Program-made: the position numbers and the translations under genes | Source: Chryseobacterium caseinilyticum | GTDB lineage: Bacteria; Bacteroidota; Bacteroidia; Flavobacteriales; Weeksellaceae | Reading direction: 5' to 3' | DNA length: 64,000 nucleotides | Assembly: GCF_014837145.1 (NCBI RefSeq) | Contig: NZ_JACYFS010000001.1 | Location: forward strand, 1,426,001 to 1,490,000 | Part shown: piece by piece, positions 9,673 through 17,385 of the stretch | How positions within the stretch are numbered: the first letter of the stretch is position 1 | Layout of the letters: each line of letters starts with the position of its first letter | The notes under the pieces: model-generated | The model's input: only the letters and a program-made list of their open reading frames with translations | What the model was told of the DNA's origin: nothing | The model's database searches: none

Positions 9673-9923
9673 AAACCACGAAATGGGTTCAATATTAATA
9701 GCCGTGGATAAAATCAAGGAACGAAATTCGGTGAAGTCAAGTCCATGGAACAAATCAACACCAGTCATCAGAACCATGAAATGATTCAAAACAATTGCCG
9801 TGGGTTCAACCCATGGGAAAAAAAAACCCAATCAGAACTACGAAGTGGTTCAACAATAATAGCCGTGGGTGCAACCCATGGAAAAAAGAATACCACGCAA
9901 CCAGAACCACGGAGTGGTTCAAC
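9673..9923. repeat. tandem degenerate palindromic repeat (ACCACGAAGTGGT / CCGTGGGTTCAACCC type)
   Basis: Four degenerate units (starting near 9674, 9771, 9835 and 9904) each carry a GAACCACGAAGTGGTTC-like palindrome, a short AT spacer (AATAATAG or similar), and a GCCGTGGGTNCAACCCATGG palindrome. Units 2 and 3 are complete, the first is decayed, the last is a half unit. Together with the ctaaag repeat it fills most of the 478 bp between the GLPGLI and DUF6261 genes; no gene is supported in that stretch. Confidence 0.75.
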
Positions 9924-9930
9924 TACATCA

Positions 9931-9956
9931 CAAAAAAAACGGTCCCGAAAGACCGC
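9931..9956 (-). terminator. terminator of the DUF6261 gene
   Basis: CGGTC/GACCG stem followed on the minus strand by eight T. Confidence 0.75.
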
Positions 9957-9963
9957 TTTACAA

Positions 9964-10668
9964 TTATTGTGGTTGATCATCATTTCCCCTTCCCGGCAAT
10001 GTAGAATTTTTTGCCGCTTTTACAAATTCATATACTTCTGCATAAACTTCCTTCCAATCCGTCACATTTTTCATTGCGGTAAGAAGATTCAGGAAAGCCT
10101 TGAGGGTTTGCTCCAAATCTCTGCGGATGGACGATGCGCTTGCCATTTGTCGCAAACCGGCATTGGCATTGGCCTGTTCGCCAAAAATCATTTCAAAATT
10201 CTGATGCTTTGCTTTCATGTCTGTAAAAGCCGTAGACACGGAAAGTAACGCCAATTTCTGCGAATTTTCAGGAAGCTCCAGAGCCTCGATCAGTTTTTTC
10301 ATCTGAGCCGTCTGCGAAGAATAGCTCATGCGATCTAGGTCAAGGCCATACTCCACAAACACCTGATACAGATCTTCCGCCAGCTGAAAATTAGGCACCG
10401 AACTGAGCTGTCGGTAACCGTCAAGAAAAGCTTTAAGACTACTGAAGGCCCTGTCTCTTTCCCCATCTGCCATGGCGACATCTTTACCCTTCCCGCTAAA
10501 AGTCTGTTTCGTGTACACTGCATCATAATCAGTATATTTTGCGGCGAGTTCGGTTACCAAAGGATGATTGTTGAGGATAGCATATTTGCCGGAATTAGAA
10601 ACTTCAAGGGTTCGTTGTGTGAGAGTCGCCAAATCTTTGGTGCTCAATCTCTGTAATGAAATTTTCAC
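9964..10668 (-). CDS. DUF6261 family protein
   Basis: 234 residues, no signal peptide, largely helical. The opening (MKISLQRLSTKDLATLTQRTLEV) and overall pattern match the DUF6261 family, which is widespread and often multi-copy in Chryseobacterium; no function is known. Transcription appears elaborate: a perfect TATATTTG -7 box with a TTTG -33 box exactly 20 bp upstream, the -33 box being embedded in the first of four 42-bp tandem repeats that carry palindromes. This layout suggests control by a DNA-binding protein that recognises CAAACA-N4-TGTTTG. Confidence 0.75.
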   Translation of the reverse strand: MKISLQRLSTKDLATLTQRTLEVSNSGKYAILNNHPLVTELAAKYTDYDAVYTKQTFSGKGKDVAMADGERDRAFSSLKAFLDGYRQLSSVPNFQLAEDLYQVFVEYGLDLDRMSYSSQTAQMKKLIEALELPENSQKLALLSVSTAFTDMKAKHQNFEMIFGEQANANAGLRQMASASSIRRDLEQTLKAFLNLLTAMKNVTDWKEVYAEVYEFVKAAKNSTLPGRGNDDQPQ

Positions 10669-10714
10669 ACGTCAAATGTGTTTTTGTTATTAATAATTTA
10701 AAAATTAACCGATT

Positions 10715-10746
10715 CAAATATAAAATAAATTGTATTTAAATACAAA
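10715..10746 (-). promoter_or_regulatory. promoter of the DUF6261 gene
   Basis: On the minus strand TTTG (10743-10746), 20 bp, then TATATTTG (10715-10722): a textbook Bacteroidetes promoter. The -33 element is part of the first palindrome of the 42-bp repeat array. A 16-bp perfect palindrome (TTGTATTTAAATACAA, 10730-10745) lies between the boxes. Confidence 0.75.
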
Positions 10747-10909
10747 CACAATTGTTTGATTTAAATGTAAACTTACAGAAAGAACAAACACCGTTGTTTT
10801 AATTAAATGTAAATTGATTTTGAATACAAACAGGGGTGTTTGGTTTTAATGTAAAGCTACGGAGAGGACAAACAGGGGTGTTTTGATTAAATGTAAAGAT
10901 GCAGAAAGA
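10742..10909. repeat. four tandem 42-bp repeats carrying palindromes
   Basis: Units start at 10742, 10784, 10826 and 10868 with exactly 42-bp period. Each begins ACAAACA-N4-TGTTT(G/T), an inverted repeat, continues with a conserved AT-rich AATGTAAA and ends purine-rich. 42 bp equals four turns of B-DNA, so all palindromes face the same side of the helix. The array is between the divergent DUF6261 and AbiU2-like genes. Confidence 0.9.
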
Positions 10910-11023
10910 GAAAATTAGACTATATTTCTTTTATTTTTTTTCTCTAATGATGGAAACCGTAAAAATCATTTGAGGAGTAATTGTATATTTGAAGTAAACA
11001 AAAGCGGTTCTTCGCAAAAAAGT

Positions 11024-11629
11024 ATGGATAATTTTAAAAATAACTTAACTACTATATTAGATAACATCTCCAATATTTATACAGTTGCCAACGAATCATA
11101 TCTGTTCTCGAAATATTTTAATAGTGGGAAAAATGATTCTGAAATTAGAATTATAGAAAGTCCATCGATTAGATTTCTAAAACATTCAATGTGGAGAATC
11201 TGTATTATTGAGTTAGATAAAGTATTTAAAAAATCTGATAATCACCATTTTTCATTTTATGAAATAACAAACATTGTAAAACAAGCAAATTTAAAAACTT
11301 ACCATACAAATCTTGACAATAATAGCTTATTTTTAAAATGGGTAAAAGACCTGTCAAAAGCAAAATCAACAGTTACCGAAATAAATAAATTGAGAAACAA
11401 GCTTTATGCTCATACTGATAGAAATAAAACTGCTTTAATTGAAGAAATTAATTTAGATTATAGTAAAATCGAAGAGCTTTTAGAAATTTGCTTATTATTG
11501 ATAAAGGAGATGAACTTAATACTTTTAGATAGGGCTTATCTCGAAAACAGAATATATTTTAGAAATCCAAAAATAGTCGAGAGTTTAGCAAACCACAGTG
11601 CCACAACAAGAAAGCAGTTGAAAAATTGA
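11024..11629 (+). CDS. AbiU2/HEPN-like protein
   Basis: 201 residues from the ATG at 11024; a longer frame would need a TTG at 10970. The protein is helical and lysine/asparagine-rich, with WRICIIELDKVF in the first half and INKLRNKLYAHTDR near residue 120, the R-x5-H arrangement of HEPN-type nucleases and the 'RNK.yAH.D' signature of AbiU2-like proteins. AbiU2 relatives are linked to phage abortive infection. The call is by motif only. It is followed 82 bp later by a DUF4429-SHOCT gene and sits in a repeat-rich accessory stretch, in keeping with a defence or selfish role. Confidence 0.5.
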   Translation: MDNFKNNLTTILDNISNIYTVANESYLFSKYFNSGKNDSEIRIIESPSIRFLKHSMWRICIIELDKVFKKSDNHHFSFYEITNIVKQANLKTYHTNLDNNSLFLKWVKDLSKAKSTVTEINKLRNKLYAHTDRNKTALIEEINLDYSKIEELLEICLLLIKEMNLILLDRAYLENRIYFRNPKIVESLANHSATTRKQLKN

Positions 11630-11711
11630 TAGGTAGTAACGGGAAAACTCAAAATAATTAGGAATTTGCAAGCAAAAAGTTTAGTAGTCTAAACCTAAAT
11701 AAAAAAAATAT

Positions 11712-12170
11712 ATGGAACTAATAGCAAAAGGAACAAATGGAACTTTATTAGTAAAAGAAAACACTATTGAATTACAAAGATCAGGATGGAACGCTAAGTT
11801 ATTAGGCTTAAGTGGCAACAAAGAAATTCTAATCAAGAATATTTCATCGATTCAATTCAAAAAACCGGGATTGTTAACAAATGGCTTTATTCAGTTTGCA
11901 TTCTCGGGCTCTAACGAAAGTAAAGGTGGTGTGCTTGACGCCACCAAGGATGAGAATAGCATTGTTTTCACTAAAGCTCAATATCAAAATTTTGAAAAAC
12001 TGAGGAACATTATTAATGAAAGGAGAAATAATGTATCTCAAGAATTCCCTTCGTCAAATCAAAGTGATGATGTCTATTTACAGATTGAAAAACTTTCCGA
12101 TTTAAAAAACAAAGGTATAGTTACTGAGGACGAATTTAATGCTAAAAAACGCCAACTTTTAGGACTTTAA
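11712..12170 (+). CDS. DUF4429 and SHOCT domain protein
   Basis: 152 residues. The N-terminal ~100 residues (MELIAKGTNGTLLVKENTIEL...KEILIKNISSIQFKKPG..TNGFIQFAF) form a DUF4429-like, PH-like beta domain. The C-terminal ~30 (IEKLSDLKNKGIVTEDEFNAKKRQLLGL) are a SHOCT domain, a short oligomerisation module. Such proteins are found in bacteria and on mobile elements, function unknown. Soluble, no signal peptide. Probably cotranscribed with the AbiU2-like gene upstream. Confidence 0.8.
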   Translation: MELIAKGTNGTLLVKENTIELQRSGWNAKLLGLSGNKEILIKNISSIQFKKPGLLTNGFIQFAFSGSNESKGGVLDATKDENSIVFTKAQYQNFEKLRNIINERRNNVSQEFPSSNQSDDVYLQIEKLSDLKNKGIVTEDEFNAKKRQLLGL

Positions 12171-12310
12171 ACAATCCCAGTCTTCAAAAGCCGACACAAG
12201 CTTAACGCTTGCGCCAGCAGAATAAAAAAACTACGTTTGTCATGCTGTAAGCATCTCAACAATATTATATAGATTCTTTCAGAATGACAAAGCTAGTTTG
12301 ATACAAGCAA

Positions 12311-12355
12311 AACCTTGTCAAGGTTAAAACTCATGAAGATAACCTTGACAAGGTT
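12311..12355. repeat. pair of 15-bp palindromes, AACCTTG-N-CAAGGTT
   Basis: AACCTTGTCAAGGTT at 12311-12325 and its reverse complement form at 12341-12355, starts 30 bp apart. The whole can fold into a larger hairpin. It lies in the 245-bp spacer between the convergent SHOCT and kinase-like genes. Confidence 0.8.
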
Positions 12356-12365
12356 CATCAAACAC

Positions 12366-12394
12366 AACAAAAGACCAAGGCAGTTCCCGGTCTT
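12366..12394 (-). terminator. probable terminator of the kinase-like gene
   Basis: AAGACC/GGTCTT stem (12371-12376 with 12389-12394) followed on the minus strand by TTGTTGTG; modest T-run. Confidence 0.5.
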
Positions 12395-12415
12395 CTTGTT
12401 TATACTAACATTGTC

Positions 12416-13057
12416 TTATTCTTTACTCCAAAACTTATCTGTGAGGTAAAAAACAGTATCAATAAAATAAAGCAGATTATTTTGGGTAAGTACATTTTCA
12501 TCATGTAAATCTTCAAGAATCACTCCCAAATCGTGATTAATGTAATCATTGTTGCGGTTGTTTTCAAAACCATTTGACTGCAAGAAAGTTTTCACTTTAG
12601 ACAAATCAGTTGGCGCGTCACTTTTCACATAGTTTTGACTGACTACAGCAAATAATGTTTCATTATCAACTGTAAATCCAATCAACTCGTAAGCAGTATC
12701 TGGAAAGAAAAAATTGTGAAGTAACAGATTATGAAAATACTCTGTCCAACAACTGTAATAAATAGAATCATTAAGTTTGATAACAGTTTCGCTGTCCTTA
12801 AGATAAACTTTTTGTTCAGCTCCCTCACTTACATATTGAGAAAAATCTATGTTATTTATCCACAGATTATTTTCATCAATATACTTTTTCAGTTTCTCTG
12901 CTTCTTCCCTTTTGAAATGCTTTTCGTTTTCAATACCTGCGCCTGTTTTCTTGCCATTGCCAAGGTGGTGGGCGACTGCTTGGATAGCTGCTCCAAACCT
13001 AACTTCGCTCTTTCCTGAAAGGATATTGTGTAATTCATAATGTAAACCGTTTAGCAT
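12416..13057 (-). CDS. polyvalent-protein-type protein kinase
   Basis: 213 residues. After an N-terminal helical part (HNILSGKSEVRFGAAIQAVAHHL...EEAEKLKKYI), residues about 75-213 have kinase-like marks: a glycine-poor loop with EGAEQKVYLKD, a lysine strand ETVIKLND, the catalytic-loop form LEDLHDENVL and LLYFIDTVF as the metal-binding D. This fits the small kinase domain described in phage and mobile-element 'polyvalent proteins' (Kinase-PolyVal). Substrate unknown. Neighbouring repeats and an AbiU2-like gene suggest a mobile or defence setting. Confidence 0.6.
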   Translation of the reverse strand: MLNGLHYELHNILSGKSEVRFGAAIQAVAHHLGNGKKTGAGIENEKHFKREEAEKLKKYIDENNLWINNIDFSQYVSEGAEQKVYLKDSETVIKLNDSIYYSCWTEYFHNLLLHNFFFPDTAYELIGFTVDNETLFAVVSQNYVKSDAPTDLSKVKTFLQSNGFENNRNNDYINHDLGVILEDLHDENVLTQNNLLYFIDTVFYLTDKFWSKE

Positions 13058-13158
13058 TTACAAATTTAGTTAAATATTTTATATCTGTCATTTTCAAAGA
13101 ATTGAACGCTTATCGGGATGTACGTATTTTATCTTTAAATTAGCAGCAAATTTCAACT

Positions 13159-15015
13159 ATGAACATCCGATATTCATTTTTTCTGATTCTGCTTTTTATT
13201 CTTGGGAATGCGCAGACTCAGCAGGCAGACAGTTTTGTGAAAGAGAATTTTACCAAGCAGGAATTTTATATTCCAATGCGGGACGGGACAAAGCTTTTTA
13301 CTTCGGTGTATATCCCGAAAGATATTGCGAAAAATAAAAAATATCCTTTCCTGATGCAGCGTACCTGCTACAGCATCGCTCCATACGGGGAAAATGAGTA
13401 CAGACGAAGCCTCGGACCCAACAAATATCTGATGAATGACAAATATATTTTCGTTTATCAGGATGTCCGCGGAAGATATATGAGTGAAGGTACTTTCACA
13501 AACATGACGCCGCAGGTGGAGAGAAAATCGAAAAAAGATGTCGACGAAAGCACAGATACCTACGACACCATCGAATACCTAATCAAAAATATTAAAAACA
13601 ACAACGGAAAAGTCGGACAATACGGAACTTCCTATCCCGGATTCTACACGGCAGTTGGCGTTCTTGCGCAACATCCGGCACTGGTCGCTTCTTCACCACA
13701 AGCACCGATTTCCGATTTCTGGAATGATGATTTTCTTCACAACGGCAGATTTATGATGGGTTATTTCAGAACGTTTCCTGTGTTTGGAGTACAGAAAACA
13801 AAGCCCGAAAATAAAGCATGGTACACGGATTCTATGGTTAAAACGACCTCAGAAGATGGTTTAAAATTTTACCGTGACATGGGAACTTTGAAGGATGGAT
13901 ACGAGAAATATTATAAAAACAATTTCTTCATGACCGAAATTATGGAACACACCAACTACGATGAATTCTGGCAGAAAAGAAATCTCCTCCCCCATCTTAA
14001 AAATGTGAATCATGCGGTGATGACCGTTGGCGGTTGGTTTGATGCTGAGGATCTTTCCGGACCGTTGAATATTTACAAAACGATTGAAAAAACAAGTCCA
14101 AAAGCTAAAAATACGATCGTGATGGGACCATTTTCTCATGGTGGCTGGGGAAGAGAAGATGGAAAACATTTTCACAATCAGATCTATTTCGGAGACAGCA
14201 TTGCAACCTACTATCAGAAAAATCTGGAAACTAAATTTTTCAGTCATTATCTGAAAGGCGACAGCAAAAAAGATGCAGGTTTGCCGGAAGCGATGATGTA
14301 TGATACAGGATCAAAGGAATGGAAGGAATTTGCAGAATATCCTCCGAAGAATACACAGAAAATTAATTTTTATCTGGCTGACAAATCTTTAAAAAACACT
14401 GCCGGGCAAGGTTCTTCAGAATATTTCAGTGATCCAAACAATCCGGTTTTAAGTTCAGACAACCTGAAAGATTTCAACGGATTTACGCCAAGAAATTACA
14501 TGTCGGAAGACCAGAGATTTGCTGTAGGAAGACCTGATGTTTTAACCTTCACGACAGATGTTCTGACCGAAGACCTGACTTTTGCAGGAGAAATTTCAGC
14601 TAAATTAAATATAGCTTCAACTTCTACAGATGCTGATTTTGCAGTAAAACTTATTGATGTTTATCCTGAAGACTTTAAGCCTGAACAGAAAAAAGAAGGT
14701 GTGATCTATGGAAATTACCATCAGATGGTGAGAAGTGAGATTATGCCTGCCAGATTCAGGAATTCAAGGGAAAAAGCGGAAGCATTGCAGCCGGATCAAA
14801 AGACTGCAGTGAATTTTAAATTGCAGGATGTAGTCCACACTTTTAAGAAAGGGCATAAAATTCAAATACAGATTTCTTCAACGTGGTTTCCGCTGTTTGC
14901 TGTAAATCCGCAGAAGTTTATGGAGAATCCTAATTTTGCAACGAAGGAAGATTATACCAAAGCGTTTATAAAGGTATTTGGAGATTCTGCAATTGAGGTG
15001 CAGGTGTTGAAATAA
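13159..15015 (+). CDS. CocE/NonD family hydrolase (X-Pro dipeptidyl-peptidase-like, S15)
   Basis: 618 residues with a signal peptide ending LGNAQ, so secreted or periplasmic. The alpha/beta-hydrolase domain holds the nucleophile S158 in GQYGTSYPGFY; GGWFDAEDLSG supplies the acid loop and GPFSHGGWGRED the histidine. The C-terminal ~220 residues are a jelly-roll (X-Pro dipeptidyl-peptidase C-terminal type; KVFG, HTFKKGHKIQIQISSTWFPLF). Members include cocaine esterase, alpha-amino-acid ester hydrolase and cephalosporin acylase; a role in peptide or ester breakdown is likely. Substrate not predictable. Ends at a shared terminator. Confidence 0.9.
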   Translation: MNIRYSFFLILLFILGNAQTQQADSFVKENFTKQEFYIPMRDGTKLFTSVYIPKDIAKNKKYPFLMQRTCYSIAPYGENEYRRSLGPNKYLMNDKYIFVYQDVRGRYMSEGTFTNMTPQVERKSKKDVDESTDTYDTIEYLIKNIKNNNGKVGQYGTSYPGFYTAVGVLAQHPALVASSPQAPISDFWNDDFLHNGRFMMGYFRTFPVFGVQKTKPENKAWYTDSMVKTTSEDGLKFYRDMGTLKDGYEKYYKNNFFMTEIMEHTNYDEFWQKRNLLPHLKNVNHAVMTVGGWFDAEDLSGPLNIYKTIEKTSPKAKNTIVMGPFSHGGWGREDGKHFHNQIYFGDSIATYYQKNLETKFFSHYLKGDSKKDAGLPEAMMYDTGSKEWKEFAEYPPKNTQKINFYLADKSLKNTAGQGSSEYFSDPNNPVLSSDNLKDFNGFTPRNYMSEDQRFAVGRPDVLTFTTDVLTEDLTFAGEISAKLNIASTSTDADFAVKLIDVYPEDFKPEQKKEGVIYGNYHQMVRSEIMPARFRNSREKAEALQPDQKTAVNFKLQDVVHTFKKGHKIQIQISSTWFPLFAVNPQKFMENPNFATKEDYTKAFIKVFGDSAIEVQVLK

Positions 15016-15130
15016 TCTTTTTCTTTTGCCTTGATGCAAAAGAAACAAAAGATCAAGACTGGAAATTCCGGCTAAAAATTATTTTTTTTAAACGGCTCCA
15101 TTTCCTAAGTCATTAAATGAAACGTTTTAT

Positions 15131-15166
15131 TAAAAGGGCTGTTCAGTATCTGAACAGCCTTTTTTA
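15131..15166. terminator. bidirectional terminator
   Basis: GGCTGTTCAG (15137-15146) pairs with CTGAACAGCC (15150-15159), flanked by a T-run on each strand; between convergent genes. Confidence 0.85.
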
Positions 15167-15187
15167 TATTGTATTGTAAAGCTAAGA

Positions 15188-16513
15188 TTATTGATATGCG
15201 TAGTATCTCGCACCAAGTAAAACAGGATTTTCTGCCTCAACAGATTTCAAACCGAAACCTTCGTAGCTTGGATTTATTGAATGTACCAATTGTTTTCTGT
15301 GAAGTTTCTCGTACGTTTCAAAATTGATGGCCAATCTGTTTTTTAAAGTTTCAAAAAGATTCCATTTTGAAACGACATTTTTCCAGTTTGGGGAAACTTT
15401 TCCGGCAAAAACTTTAGATTTGGAACCACTTCCGTAGCCAAGGAAACCAATTTCATTTCCGGTTAAATCTTCATTTTCATTGAATGAAACCTGCAGTGCT
15501 GACAATAAAGCCATAAAGATCGAAGCGGTATACATATTCCCGATTTCAGATGAAGCACGTTGGGATTTTTCAATTTTATCATTAATGAATTTGATGTATT
15601 CATCAGATTTTGCAACCGCTTTCTGCTCGTCGGCATTACTGTACGGAAGTCCGTTTTCCAGACTGTAAATTTCAGTAAAAACCCTTTTCCCATGGAAAGC
15701 ATAAGGCAGGTGGAAAATTAGATATTTCCAGTTTTCATACGGTTTATCCTTGCCCGTGATCTCTTTATAATGTTGGTAAGCTTCCCTGATTCTGTCCTGA
15801 TAACATTGATTGGAATACTGTCCGTCAAAGACAGGTTCATCAGTGAAAATTTCTATTTTATCGGGGAAAGTTTCGGGTGCATTGCTGAGATTTTCTTTGT
15901 TGAAATTTCTTCTGGGTTTGAAAAAATCAAATACAGATTCTGTGGCTACACCCCAATTGTTTTCAATTTCAATGAGATCAGGTTTTGACGAAACCAAAAG
16001 TGCTACAGCACCGCCACCCTGCGTATATTCTCCTGAAGAAGCCAGTTCGTATTTGGCATAATCGCTTGCAATAACAACTGCTTTTTTCTCCGGATTTACC
16101 CTTACAAAATCGAGGGAATTGTGAAGCGCGTCCACTGCTCCGATGCAGGCGAAAGTCATGTCTACGACATCACAGTTTTTAAAACACCTTTCGCCAAACT
16201 CCTCTGTCAAGACAGTTTCCACCATCTGCGTGGCGTAGGATGCTGTTGGTTTTGCGGCATCCAGAGCACTTTCGGTTCCTAAATAAATTCTCGAAATTTC
16301 TTCTGGATTGATATTGTAATCTCTGACTAATTTTAATAATGCTTCAGCTGCAAATGTTGCTGCATCTTCATGCACATCGGGGAAACCCATTTTATGAAGT
16401 CCTAAACCCTTCTCCAGTTTTGCCGGTTCTATGCCTCTTTTTTCGGCTAAATCTTTAATTTCCAAATACAAAGAAGGCACATAATAGCTCGCCGCTTCAA
16501 TTCCAAAACTCAT
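15188..16513 (-). CDS. mvaS: hydroxymethylglutaryl-CoA synthase
   Basis: 441 residues of the thiolase-fold initiating enzymes. It condenses acetyl-CoA with acetoacetyl-CoA to HMG-CoA for the mevalonate route to isoprenoids. The catalytic cysteine is C123 (DMTFACIGAVDAL), the acid E81 lies in LGTESALDAAKPT, and the histidine in YLIFHLPYAFHGKR. GYGSGSKSKVF near residue 360 is the conserved glycine loop. Bacteroidetes of this group use the mevalonate pathway, consistent with this assignment. No other pathway gene is adjacent. Confidence 0.88.
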   Translation of the reverse strand: MSFGIEAASYYVPSLYLEIKDLAEKRGIEPAKLEKGLGLHKMGFPDVHEDAATFAAEALLKLVRDYNINPEEISRIYLGTESALDAAKPTASYATQMVETVLTEEFGERCFKNCDVVDMTFACIGAVDALHNSLDFVRVNPEKKAVVIASDYAKYELASSGEYTQGGGAVALLVSSKPDLIEIENNWGVATESVFDFFKPRRNFNKENLSNAPETFPDKIEIFTDEPVFDGQYSNQCYQDRIREAYQHYKEITGKDKPYENWKYLIFHLPYAFHGKRVFTEIYSLENGLPYSNADEQKAVAKSDEYIKFINDKIEKSQRASSEIGNMYTASIFMALLSALQVSFNENEDLTGNEIGFLGYGSGSKSKVFAGKVSPNWKNVVSKWNLFETLKNRLAINFETYEKLHRKQLVHSINPSYEGFGLKSVEAENPVLLGARYYAYQ

Positions 16514-16659
16514 AATTTTTTATATTTTGAACTAATTTATGAAAGATAATGCAAAAATGGTGGCTTATAAATACTGATATTTGTTAGATTATCAAAAATT
16601 ATTATTGAGTTGGATGTATGATTATATTATTCCTACTTTCGAAAGACAAAAATTCCGAA

Positions 16660-17304
16660 ATGAAAAAATATTTATTTTTGATTCTTCTACCGGGACTTTC
16701 ATACAGTCAGGATCGAAAGCAAATTTCAGATTTTATCAATCAAATGTATGGCAACGGATACTATTTTTTGGAGAACAAATCAAAAGCCAGCCTAATCGAA
16801 GAGTTTGATGAGGATTGGGAAAATATTTTATCTGAAGACGAGAGAAAAAAATTTAATTCGCAGATGAAAATTCAGGACAAAAAATATGTTAACTGGCTTG
16901 ATTTTGAACTTAAAAAAGCAATTATCTGTGAAAATGGGAAACCAATAGTGAACGAAACAAATATTCCTTTCGAAACTGTTTTGTTTATACCAAAAAGTTT
17001 AAATAAAAAAGAGCGACAAAAGATTACAGATGAATCCGGACAGAACAGATTTATCATTTATTCTAAAAAAAGCTGGAATGAATCAAGAAAAAAAGCTGCT
17101 TATTTATCTTTTCTTAATAATTTTCAGAAAAATTACAGAAGGAAAGATTTCAATGTCATAAGTTTTTCAAAACCAATTTTCTTCGATAACAAACATGTTT
17201 TGCTGAGTACTTTCTCAAAATTTCGCCGATCCGCTTGTCTGCTTAAAGAGACATCTGAAAGTAATTTTGAAGAAGTTGACTGTTTTATTACAAATGTTGA
17301 TTAG
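16660..17304 (+). CDS. secreted protein of unknown function
   Basis: 214 residues from the ATG at 16660, chosen because it starts a clean signal peptide (MKKYLFLILLPGLSYSQ); an ATG 42 bases earlier gives an unlikely N-terminus. The mature part is lysine-rich and mixed alpha/beta, with NWLDFELKKAIICENGKPI and FAKPIFF-like strands. I do not recognise a family. It is convergent with the M1 peptidase gene and shares its terminator. Monocistronic. Confidence 0.7.
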   Translation: MKKYLFLILLPGLSYSQDRKQISDFINQMYGNGYYFLENKSKASLIEEFDEDWENILSEDERKKFNSQMKIQDKKYVNWLDFELKKAIICENGKPIVNETNIPFETVLFIPKSLNKKERQKITDESGQNRFIIYSKKSWNESRKKAAYLSFLNNFQKNYRRKDFNVISFSKPIFFDNKHVLLSTFSKFRRSACLLKETSESNFEEVDCFITNVD

Positions 17305-17331
17305 GTTAGTATCAGAAAATGAAATACTATG

Positions 17332-17365
17332 CATAAAAAAGCCGGCTTCATCTGCCGGCTTCCTT
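17332..17365. terminator. bidirectional terminator
   Basis: AAGCCGGC (17339-17346) pairs with GCCGGCTT (17354-17361) between convergent genes; an A-run precedes it, so it works best on the minus strand. Confidence 0.8.
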
Positions 17366-17385
17366 ATCTGATTTAATAATAAATT

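Noticed and set aside
10742..10909. Regularly spaced repeats read as a CRISPR array
   Set aside because: Only four units; the whole 42-bp unit is similar, with no unique spacers of constant length, and no cas genes are near.
10970..11023. Longer N-terminus for the AbiU2-like gene
   Set aside because: It would require a TTG start, and the extra residues add nothing recognisable; the ATG at 11024 is preferred.
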